Of a DNA stretch of 35,633 bases, positions 16,916 to 23,434 are shown in pieces. Position 1 is the first letter of the stretch, and every line of letters starts with the position of its first letter. The stretch is from assembly GCA_937910685.1 (NCBI GenBank), contig CALEMP010000185.1, positions 1 to 35,633 of the forward strand. Reading direction: 5' to 3'. Under the pieces are notes generated by a model that ran no database searches, had not been told where the DNA came from, and saw only the letters and a program-made list of their open reading frames with translations. A program made the translations under genes and the position numbers. This DNA comes from an uncultured bacterium (lineage in GTDB: Bacteria > Planctomycetota > UBA1135 > GCA-002686595).

Positions 16916-18718
16916 ATGCCCCGGAACCGTGCGCTCTTGCTGCTTCTGGGCTGGACTCTCTTGTGCCTGGCCCAGCCCGGAGTCCTGCCGGCCTGGATGC
17001 AGGGATGGGTTGGCGCCGCGTCCCTCTGCCCCTGGGCCCTGGCCGTGTCCCGGCCCGGTCCCTGGGCCCGGCGGATTGAGTGGCTCTTCGCCAGCCTCGG
17101 CCTGATCGTCTGGTTCGCCTGGATGCGCTACCTGCTGTCTTGGCTGTTGATCCCCATGGGGATTGTGCCCGCCCTTTGGGTCGTGCTGGGTGGAAGCCTT
17201 CTGCGCCGGACCCGGGGCCGACTGAATCTCGCCCTAGCGGTTCCCGCCGCGTGGCTGCTGGGAGAAATCCTGCGCTGGACCCTGCCCGCTCCGATCTCCT
17301 TTGGCTGGTGGCGGCTGGGGCTATTGACCCATGACATGTCCTACCTCAATGGCAGCGGTCGGGTCTGGGGGACTTTTGGCCTCAGTTGGGTCCTAGCGGC
17401 CCTGGGAGGCTATTTAGCTGCGCTCGTGATCCAGCGCGGCCGGGTCTCCCGGGCCACCCATGCCTGGGGTCTTGGGCCTTTTATCCTGGGCTGTTTCCTG
17501 GGGCAAATCGTGCCCGCGCCGACCACTATTGATGGGCCACGGGTCTTGCTGGTGACCCCGGGGCTAGAGCAGCGGCTCAAGGCTTTCGGTCGCGACCGTT
17601 TGGCTGAGTTGTACGTGGACCCGGTCAATATGACCCATGCGGCGGTGCGCGCGAACCAGGCCAGCGGCGGGCCGCCCATCGATCTGGTGGTATGGGGCGA
17701 GACTATGTTGCCCAGCAAGGTCGCTTCGGCGGCGGTGCTTGAGTCCGTGGAGGCCGGCATCAGGCGTCCCGATTGGATTGGCGGGACCTGGCAGACCTCT
17801 GACCTGACCCAATTCAACGAAATCACCCGATGCCTGGTGGAGGGCATCCTCTTTGGCTTGCCCCAGCGGGTTTCCCCCTCGTTCCTGCCCGCTCTTCAGA
17901 GTCGGGGGGCCGAGTTCATGGAAGAGGCCACCCTAGGCCGGCCGATTTTGCCCCACGGGGCCTCTTTTCTGACCGGAATCGAAGAGGTGATCGTGCGCGA
18001 TGGGGAATTGAGGCGCCTGAACGGTTCGGCCCTTTGGCTACCGGACGCAAGCCGGGTTCCGAGCGGAGCCAAGACCCAGTTAGTGCCCGCGGCGGAGGAT
18101 CCCTCGCTTTTTGTGGCTCTGCCCTTCTTGCTCGACGCCCTGCGCAAGGTGGGGGGCTATGTGCCGGACTTTGTGCCTGCGGAGCAGCAGGGGGTTGTGA
18201 GTTTTCCCAACGCGCCCAGGAGTGGCGGAGGGAGCGGCGAAGGGAGCGGTGATGGGGGGGCTGATTCTGCCGGAGGACGCCAAAATCGGGCCAGTGTGAT
18301 CATTTGTTACGACAATATCTTCGATTCGCCCTTTGCCAGCCCCACCCGCCGGGGGCCTCTGGACATGCATGTGGTGCTTTCGAACGAGGCCTGGTACGAA
18401 AAAAGTGTGGAAATGGACCATATGGTGGCTCTCTCTCGGCTGGCTGCGATTTCCAGCGGCCGATCCATCGTTAGGGCGACGAATTCTGGGGTGACCGTGG
18501 TGCTCGATCCAAGGGGCGCCACAGTGGATATCTTGGCACCCCTGGGAGAGGCAAAAATGGCCCGTGGGACCCTTCTAGCCACGGTTCCGGTGCCTCAGGA
18601 CCCGGATCAGGGACCCACGATCTGGGCCCAGAGCGAGCACCTTCAGACCCCCCTTCTGGGCCTGCTGAGCTTGCTCTTGCTTCTCTGGGCTGGCCGATCC
18701 TCGAAGCCTGCCCAGTAA
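16916..18718 (+). CDS. lnt: Apolipoprotein N-acyltransferase
   Basis: This inner-membrane enzyme adds the third acyl chain to lipoproteins, the last maturation step before Lol-dependent sorting. With the ATG at 16916 the protein has 600 residues: about six or seven N-terminal hydrophobic helices, the carbon-nitrogen hydrolase domain, and a final helix (LLGLLSLLLLLWAG). The catalytic set is visible: E262 in WGETMLP, K386 in KTQLVP and C464 in VIICYDN, followed by LSNEAWY and VRATNSGVTVVLDP. Between K and C sits a Gly/Ser-rich insert (about 436-459). The frame is open upstream to 16685, but those residues are hydrophilic and low in complexity, and the usual Lnt begins with helix 1. Several lipoproteins in the window would be its substrates. 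Confidence 0.93.
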   Translation: MPRNRALLLLLGWTLLCLAQPGVLPAWMQGWVGAASLCPWALAVSRPGPWARRIEWLFASLGLIVWFAWMRYLLSWLLIPMGIVPALWVVLGGSLLRRTRGRLNLALAVPAAWLLGEILRWTLPAPISFGWWRLGLLTHDMSYLNGSGRVWGTFGLSWVLAALGGYLAALVIQRGRVSRATHAWGLGPFILGCFLGQIVPAPTTIDGPRVLLVTPGLEQRLKAFGRDRLAELYVDPVNMTHAAVRANQASGGPPIDLVVWGETMLPSKVASAAVLESVEAGIRRPDWIGGTWQTSDLTQFNEITRCLVEGILFGLPQRVSPSFLPALQSRGAEFMEEATLGRPILPHGASFLTGIEEVIVRDGELRRLNGSALWLPDASRVPSGAKTQLVPAAEDPSLFVALPFLLDALRKVGGYVPDFVPAEQQGVVSFPNAPRSGGGSGEGSGDGGADSAGGRQNRASVIICYDNIFDSPFASPTRRGPLDMHVVLSNEAWYEKSVEMDHMVALSRLAAISSGRSIVRATNSGVTVVLDPRGATVDILAPLGEAKMARGTLLATVPVPQDPDQGPTIWAQSEHLQTPLLGLLSLLLLLWAGRSSKPAQ

Positions 18719-18780
18719 CCGGCTGAGGCCCCGGGGATAGGTCGTCCCGGAACGTCTGTGAGGCGGGAGCCTTGGGTTGC

Positions 18781-18809
18781 TTGACCAGCCGGGGGAGCCT
18801 GCCTATACT
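18781..18809 (+). promoter_or_regulatory. Sigma-70-like promoter, TTGACC-N17-TATACT
   Basis: The -35 box TTGACC (18781-18786) and -10 box TATACT (18804-18809) are separated by exactly 17 bp. This is the best promoter match I found in the window. Transcription would start near 18816, giving either a small RNA or a leader of about 235 nt for the coiled-coil gene. Confidence 0.7.
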
Positions 18810-18815
18810 CGCGCG

Positions 18816-18995
18816 CCCTTCCCATGGAAGTCCGGTGAGCCCCTGCGGCCTCGGATGACGGTGGGTAAGAGAATCAAAAGAGACCAGCTGCTGTTGGCAA
18901 CCCTCCGGTTGCCCTTGGAACTGACCCTCTGCCCACGAACAATCAACGGGGACTGTCCCCACCGGTGAGTCCACTTCGGACTCATTTCTTCTCCC
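18816..18995 (+). ncRNA. Candidate structured RNA or long 5' leader (6S-like outline)
   Basis: The gene-free stretch 18719-19052 follows the promoter and can fold into one long rod. CCGGTG (18832-18837) pairs with CACCGG (18960-18965), and CCCC (18840-18843) with GGGG (18948-18951). A large internal loop follows, 17 nt on one side and 11 nt on the other. GTGGG (18861-18865) then pairs with CCCAC (18932-18936), AGAG (18868-18871) with CTCT (18927-18930), and the apical hairpin GGCAACC-CTCC-GGTTGCC lies at 18896-18913. A terminator-like hairpin closes it at 18966-18984. Nested pairing with a central bubble and a length of about 180 nt recall 6S RNA, but I see no diagnostic sequence, and a regulatory leader of the next gene is equally possible. 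Confidence 0.4.
18966..18993 (+). terminator. Terminator-like hairpin ending the candidate RNA
   Basis: TGAGTCC (18966-18972) and GGACTCA (18978-18984) form a perfect 7-bp stem around the loop ACTTC, followed by TTTCTTCTCCC. The stem is modest and the T-run is interrupted, so it may terminate only partly. It competes with one pairing of the upstream structure, which could make it an attenuator for the coiled-coil gene. Confidence 0.4.
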
Positions 18996-19052
18996 AGTCC
19001 AAGGGCATTTGCCCCGACTGCCCCACCCCTCATCCCCACCCCCCTCACGGAC

Positions 19053-19910
19053 ATGAGCTCGATCGGAAAGATCTTTATCGTCGTCAACCTTGCCCTCGCC
19101 GCCTTGGCGCTTGGCTGGGCCACCAACCACCTCGAGACGGCGAACAACTACAAGCAGGAGAAAGCCGACCTGCAGAGCGAGATGAACACAGCGATCGAAG
19201 CCAAGGATGGCGAGATCGAAGACCTGCGTAACAATCTCAACACGGAGAAGACTGCCCGTAGCTCCGCCAAGAGCGAGCTCGCCGGGGCTAACGCCGACCG
19301 GGATCGTCTCCAGGCTGAGTTGACCCGTGAGCAAGATCGCGGCAACCAGATGAACACGGAATTGGCCACCATGACTGCTTCCTTGCAGTCCTATGCCGAA
19401 AGCAACGACAACCTTCAGGGTCGTTGGGAGCAATCCGAGTCCAACCTGCGCAACGAGATGAGCAGCCGCCGTGACGCGGAGCAAGCCCAAGGCGCAGCCG
19501 AGCAAGCTCAGCGTGACGCGGAATCCTCCCTTTCCAGTGCTCAGGACGCGATTGCGGGCCTTGAGCGCACAATGACCTCCCTTATCAAGACCAACAGTCA
19601 GTTGGACGTTGACCTGCAGGCCCTCATCGAGCACACCGGCGTTTCCGTTGCGGAAATCGCCAACATGCCCCTGATCGACGGCGCAGTCCTCGGTGTCAAC
19701 AATGGTGTTGCTCCGGGCCTCGTTTCGATCAACAAAGGCACCGCTGACGGTGTCAAGCGCGGCTTCACCTTCGAAGTCTACGCCGGTGCCGAGTACAAGG
19801 GCCGCGTTCGCGTGGTCGAAGTGCAGGGCGCCATGTGTGTTGCCGAGATCGTCAAGACTGTCGGCGGCCGCACGATTTCCCAGGGCGACGCCGCCTCAAC
19901 CCGCATCTAA
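19053..19910 (+). CDS. Membrane-anchored coiled-coil protein with MreC/FlgT_C-like beta domain
   Basis: I do not recognise a named family for this 285-residue protein. It has an N-terminal signal-anchor (IFIVVNLALAALALGWA, about 7-24) and a long charged coiled coil rich in Glu, Gln, Ala, Arg and Asn (about 30-190). The last roughly 85 residues are compact, with LVSINKGTADGVKRGFTF and then KGRVRVVEVQ and ISQGDAAS. That pattern (inkG..dGvk.G) matches small beta-barrels such as those of MreC and the FlgT C-terminal domain. The layout anchor, coil, beta domain parallels MreC, and the gene lies just before the mre cluster, so a periplasmic scaffold role is plausible but inferred. No Shine-Dalgarno is visible; the upstream 30 bp are C-rich. 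The next gene starts 18 bp later. Confidence 0.85.
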   Translation: MSSIGKIFIVVNLALAALALGWATNHLETANNYKQEKADLQSEMNTAIEAKDGEIEDLRNNLNTEKTARSSAKSELAGANADRDRLQAELTREQDRGNQMNTELATMTASLQSYAESNDNLQGRWEQSESNLRNEMSSRRDAEQAQGAAEQAQRDAESSLSSAQDAIAGLERTMTSLIKTNSQLDVDLQALIEHTGVSVAEIANMPLIDGAVLGVNNGVAPGLVSINKGTADGVKRGFTFEVYAGAEYKGRVRVVEVQGAMCVAEIVKTVGGRTISQGDAASTRI

Positions 19911-19928
19911 GCTCCAGGAGGAACACCT

Positions 19929-20168
19929 ATGGCACGTCCCCGTAAATCCGCCGCAGGCGAGCGCAGCACGCGCTCGACCTCGCGCAAGTCCAAGGCTGCG
20001 GCCGTGGAAATCGTTGAAGAAGAGTCCGGTATGAGCATGCCCGAGGCGGTCATCATCGTGACTACTCTGGTTCTGCTGGCAGCATTTGTGATGCTCGACA
20101 AGGCCCGTGGGTCTTATGGCGAGGGCATGTTCTTCAAGGACAGCGCCACCACCAGCAGCAGCAACTGA
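19929..20168 (+). CDS. Small single-pass membrane protein, unknown function
   Basis: This 79-residue protein has a very basic N-terminus (RPRKSAAGERSTRSTSRKSK), an acidic patch, one hydrophobic helix (AVIIVTTLVLLAAFVML, about 40-57) and a short Ser/Thr tail. The positive-inside rule places the N-terminus in the cytoplasm. A strong AGGAGG (19916-19921) lies 7 bp before the ATG, and the gene is 18 bp after the coiled-coil gene, so the two are almost certainly co-transcribed and end at the terminator at about 20199. The stoichiometry implied by the good ribosome site, and the partnership with an anchored coiled-coil protein, suggest a small subunit of an envelope complex. Its function is unknown. 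Confidence 0.8.
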   Translation: MARPRKSAAGERSTRSTSRKSKAAAVEIVEEESGMSMPEAVIIVTTLVLLAAFVMLDKARGSYGEGMFFKDSATTSSSN

Positions 20169-20198
20169 GCCTAAGAGCTCCTGATTCATTCCCTACAG

Positions 20199-20240
20199 AT
20201 CGGGGCGGACCGCTTGTCGGCCCGCCCCGATTTCTATTTG
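20199..20240 (+). terminator. Strong rho-independent terminator
   Basis: ATCGGGGCGG (20199-20208) pairs perfectly with CCGCCCCGAT (20222-20231). Inside, CCG and CGG extend the stem across one mismatch, with CTTGT as loop. TTTCTATTT follows. It separates the coiled-coil/small-protein unit from mreB. Confidence 0.85.
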
Positions 20241-20397
20241 GCGACCCCCTGAGGGCCAGATCTCGCTCTCTGCCTCTCTGGGTTCAGGCCTCCAGGGCTT
20301 AGGGGCTGCGCGTCTATTCCTCGCTTCGAGGAGCCTTTTCCCGCTCCATCGCCCCGGGACCGGGAAATTTATCCCTGGAATTGCCCATGGCTGATGC

Positions 20398-20426
20398 TTG
20401 GTTCGAGCACTTCCCGTTTCTATGCT
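20398..20426 (+). promoter_or_regulatory. Candidate mreB promoter, TTGGTT-N17-TATGCT
   Basis: TTGGTT (20398-20403) and TATGCT (20421-20426) are spaced by 17 bp, about 75 bp before the chosen mreB start. Box matches are moderate (3/6 and 4/6). The rest of the 259-bp gap 20241-20499 shows a small hairpin, TCCTCG-CTT-CGAGGA at 20318-20332, and nothing else I can support. Confidence 0.4.
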
Positions 20427-20499
20427 CGGCAATGGGCAGGCGTCACCGCACCGAGGCCGCCCAGACAACACTGTTTACGAACGGGGGGAACCCGGCAAC

Positions 20500-21564
20500 A
20501 TGATGAACTTTTTTAAGCCGATGGAATGGGCCTTCGGGCACATGTCGGTTGATATGGGCATAGACCTTGGCACTGCAAATACGTTGGTCTGCGTGAAGGG
20601 CCGCGGAATCATTCTCAACGAGCCGAGCGTGGTGGCGGTCAAAGCCGGCACCAAAGAGATCCTGCTGGATGGCATGGCAGTGGGTAACACCGCCAAGGCC
20701 ATGCTGGGCAAGACCCCCGGCGGCATTGAAGCCGTGCGACCTCTCAAGCACGGAGTGATCGCTGACTTTGACGTGACTGAAAAAATGTTGCGCTACTTCA
20801 TCACCAAAGTGCATGAGGGTCGCCATTGGGTCAAGCCCCAGGTTGTGATCGCGGTTCCGGTGGGTATCACTCCCGTGGAGCGACGCGCGGTGATTCACTC
20901 TGCCGAGCGCGCAGGCGCACGGCGCGTCTATCTGATCGACGAGCCCATGGCGGCAGGCATTGGTTGTGACATGCCAGTCACCGAAGCCCGCGGCTCGCTT
21001 GTGGTGGACATTGGTGGTGGTACCACCGAGATTGCGGTACTTTCCCTGGCCGGAGCGGTGGTTTCCACTTCTCTGCGCGTTGCGGGTGATGACATGGACG
21101 ATGCGATTGTCTCCCATGTGCGCCGGCACCACAATCTGTTGATTGGCGAACAGTCTGCGGAAAAACTTAAGCTCAACATCGGGTCCGCTTGGCCCATGAA
21201 ACAGGAACTTTCCATGGAAGTCGGAGGGCGCGACGCGGTCTCGGGTTTGCCCCGAAAGGCAGCCGTGACTTCCTTGGAGATTCGTGAGGCACTTGCCCAT
21301 CCCGTGCGTCTGATTTGCGAAGCGATTCGAGGCGTCTTGGAAGAGGCACCGCCGGAAATCGCTGCTGACTTGTACGACGCTGGGGTCACCATGGTCGGCG
21401 GAGGCGGGCTGCTCTACGGCTTGCCGGAAGCCATTGGCGATCACCTGGGATTGCAAGTGCGCGTGGGAGACGAGCCGCTTTCGGCAGTTGCCCGTGGCAC
21501 TGGTATCTTCCTCGACAAGCTCGACGTGTTCAGCAAGGTCTTGGCCGCTGAAGAGTTCGACTGA
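20500..21564 (+). CDS. mreB: Rod shape-determining actin homologue MreB
   Basis: This 354-residue bacterial actin polymerises on the inner membrane and steers lateral wall synthesis. Nucleotide-binding hallmarks are MGIDLGTANTLV (phosphate 1), VVDIGGGTTEIAVL (phosphate 2) and TMVGGGGLLYGLPEAI (adenosine), with RGIILNEPSVVA near the N-terminus. The start at 20500 (MMNFFKPMEW) follows GGGGGGAA and gives an amphipathic N-terminus, as in MreB proteins that bind membrane; the open frame to 20398 adds residues without family character and would overlap the candidate promoter. It is the first gene of mreB-mreC-mreD-mrdA-rodA. Confidence 0.97.
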   Translation: MMNFFKPMEWAFGHMSVDMGIDLGTANTLVCVKGRGIILNEPSVVAVKAGTKEILLDGMAVGNTAKAMLGKTPGGIEAVRPLKHGVIADFDVTEKMLRYFITKVHEGRHWVKPQVVIAVPVGITPVERRAVIHSAERAGARRVYLIDEPMAAGIGCDMPVTEARGSLVVDIGGGTTEIAVLSLAGAVVSTSLRVAGDDMDDAIVSHVRRHHNLLIGEQSAEKLKLNIGSAWPMKQELSMEVGGRDAVSGLPRKAAVTSLEIREALAHPVRLICEAIRGVLEEAPPEIAADLYDAGVTMVGGGGLLYGLPEAIGDHLGLQVRVGDEPLSAVARGTGIFLDKLDVFSKVLAAEEFD

Positions 21565-21575
21565 TCTCTTCGGGC

Positions 21576-22922
21576 ATGATGAGCGTGTCCCGATCACGAC
21601 GGACTCAGCTGTTGGAAGCCCTGATTCTCTTGGGCTTGTTGGGGGGGGCGTTGCGAACGATCCCGGTCTTGGACCGGGTCTTGCTCCTGTTGTTGGCGCC
21701 CGCCCGGGTGGCCCTCGACTTGGCGAGTCCCGGTGCGCTTTCTAGCGGGACCGGCACGGATCAAAAAGCCCTTCGGAGTCAAGAGCGGGAGTGGTCCCTG
21801 AGCCTCGCGGACCGCATGCGACGTGCGGCCCAGCCCCAGGATTGCAATCTGCCCGAGGGAGTGCGCGCGGTAGAAGCTGAGGTCTTGTCCCGGCCGAATG
21901 GTCGCCCGGATGAGTTGCAGGTATTACTCAGCGATCCCAGGGGCTTGAAGCGCGGATCAGCCGTGGTGGTGGGGGACGTTTTTCTGGGCAGCTTGACCCG
22001 CGTTCCCTCGGCTCAAGCTGTGGGACGCGCGGCCCACCTGGGGGAGGTGCGGCTCTTGACCGGGCGAAAGGAGCGGGTCAGTGGTAAGGCGCGCTCGGAG
22101 GATTCTGCCCGTCTGGTGGTGGGCGGTATTCAGCCTTCGTCTCTAACGGATGGCTGGTACCTCGATGTGCACAACCCCGAGGATGAAACTCGCACCAGGG
22201 GCTTGGTGCTCCTCGATGATAAAGATCCACTGCTTGCGGTAGCCAACGGTTGGCACTTGGGGAATGTGGCTCTCGAGCCCGATCCCGTGCGCGGGGGCAA
22301 GCGCGTGGCGGGATTGACGCCCCTTGTGGATCACGAAGCGGGCATTGGCCGGGTGTTGGTCCTTTCCACAAGCACCGAACCCGCTCGAGAGCGCAATGCC
22401 CCAGCCCCGGGGGAGTGGACCCTAGTGCGCCGTGGCATGTGCATGACCCAAGGCGCGCGCGCGGGCTTCCCGCTCTTGGCGGGGTCCCTTGGGGGCTTGC
22501 GGGCGGGAAGCGCCGTGGCCGACGGAGTGCGCCTGGTGGGCCGCGTGGTGCGCGCGGCGCCCTTGAGTGGAATGGTTCGGCGTCTAAGGGATCCTGGGTG
22601 CGCGGTCAACGTGTTGGCCTGGGTGCCGGACGCGCCCGAAGAAGTGTCTTTCGTCCTGGGACGCATCGTGTCCCAGGGTGTGAGCCCTGACGGGTTGCTC
22701 CGGTTTTCCTGGAGCGCCGAGCGACCGTTCACCGGAACGAAACCCAAATCTGTTCAGCTTTGGACCCTGGGCGGGGAAGCGGGGGTGCCCGGCGGACTGC
22801 TCTTGGGCACGACTCTCTTGCCCGTTGGGGCCGGTCCCCACGACTTGGTCGTCAGCAACCCGGGCGGCGAACAAGTCCCTCGGCACCTGAGCGTCTTTGT
22901 GAATTGGGGGACCGACGAATGA
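21576..22922 (+). CDS. mreC: Enlarged MreC-like rod shape-determining protein
   Basis: This 448-residue protein lies between mreB and mreD, where MreC is expected; ordinary MreC has about 270-370 residues. The N-terminal helix (LLEALILLGLLGGALRTIPVLDRVLLLLLAPA) anchors it in the inner membrane. A short coil follows (about 65-90). Two stretches look like the MreC beta fold: RGSAVVVGDVFLGSLTRV (about 127-144) and LRAGSAVADGVRLVGRVV (about 308-325), each followed by a run resembling 'a.v.l'. The middle and C-terminal parts have no clear match. It presumably links MreB to PBP2 in the periplasm, an inference from position and partial similarity. Starts at 21576 or 21579 are both possible, with no clear Shine-Dalgarno. 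It overlaps mreD by ATGA. Confidence 0.8.
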   Translation: MMSVSRSRRTQLLEALILLGLLGGALRTIPVLDRVLLLLLAPARVALDLASPGALSSGTGTDQKALRSQEREWSLSLADRMRRAAQPQDCNLPEGVRAVEAEVLSRPNGRPDELQVLLSDPRGLKRGSAVVVGDVFLGSLTRVPSAQAVGRAAHLGEVRLLTGRKERVSGKARSEDSARLVVGGIQPSSLTDGWYLDVHNPEDETRTRGLVLLDDKDPLLAVANGWHLGNVALEPDPVRGGKRVAGLTPLVDHEAGIGRVLVLSTSTEPARERNAPAPGEWTLVRRGMCMTQGARAGFPLLAGSLGGLRAGSAVADGVRLVGRVVRAAPLSGMVRRLRDPGCAVNVLAWVPDAPEEVSFVLGRIVSQGVSPDGLLRFSWSAERPFTGTKPKSVQLWTLGGEAGVPGGLLLGTTLLPVGAGPHDLVVSNPGGEQVPRHLSVFVNWGTDE

Positions 22923-23434
22923 GGTTTGGCCCCAAGGCCGCTTGGCTCCTGTGTTTTGCATGGTGCGCTTGGCTCACCGCCCTAGCCGTGTACCTCGAAC
23001 CCCTGCTGGGTGGCTGGACTCCGGATCTAGCACTGGTGTTGATTGCCTCCCTGATCCTGCGCTCTGGACGCGCCGCATCCCTGGGACTGGTCTACTGTTT
23101 GGTGTGCACGCGCCTTGCCTTTTCCCTCGACCCCCCCGCGGCCTTGGCTGCCGGTGGTTGGATGTTGTTCTTGTTGGTGCGCTCGGTGGCCCATCTGTTT
23201 GACGCGGACCAAATGCTCGCCCGAGCCGGAGCGGCTTTTGGAGCGGCTCTTTTGCTGGGTGTTTGGTTGTTTCTCGCCGCCGCAGTGCGCGGGGCCGGGG
23301 CTGGTTCCCCTGGTGGCATGACTCCCCTGATGGGGATCCTTTCCGGTGCAGCCGCAACCGGGGCATGCGCCCTCATCCTGGGCCCTCTCTTTGCGGCCTT
23401 GCCCGGTCTCGGACCTCTCCGGAGGCAAGCATGA
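22919..23434 (+). CDS. mreD: Rod shape-determining membrane protein MreD
   Basis: This 171-residue, strongly hydrophobic protein has about five transmembrane helices (for example AWLLCFAWCAWLTALAVYL and FGAALLLGVWLFLAAAV). MreD sequences are poorly conserved, so the call rests on length, topology and location between mreC and mrdA. The ATG at 22919 overlaps the mreC stop (ATGA), and its own stop overlaps the PBP2 start (ATGA), so translation is probably coupled along the operon. The frame is open farther upstream, but the extra residues would lie inside mreC and lack hydrophobic character. Confidence 0.88.
   Translation: MRFGPKAAWLLCFAWCAWLTALAVYLEPLLGGWTPDLALVLIASLILRSGRAASLGLVYCLVCTRLAFSLDPPAALAAGGWMLFLLVRSVAHLFDADQMLARAGAAFGAALLLGVWLFLAAAVRGAGAGSPGGMTPLMGILSGAAATGACALILGPLFAALPGLGPLRRQA

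Noticed and set aside
18471..19634. 387-residue minus-strand ORF across lnt and the coiled-coil gene
   Set aside because: Overlaps two supported plus-strand genes and the promoter/RNA region; no motif in its translation.
20443..21597. 384-residue minus-strand ORF opposite mreB
   Set aside because: His/Gln-rich composition typical of an antisense shadow; the plus strand encodes a clear MreB.
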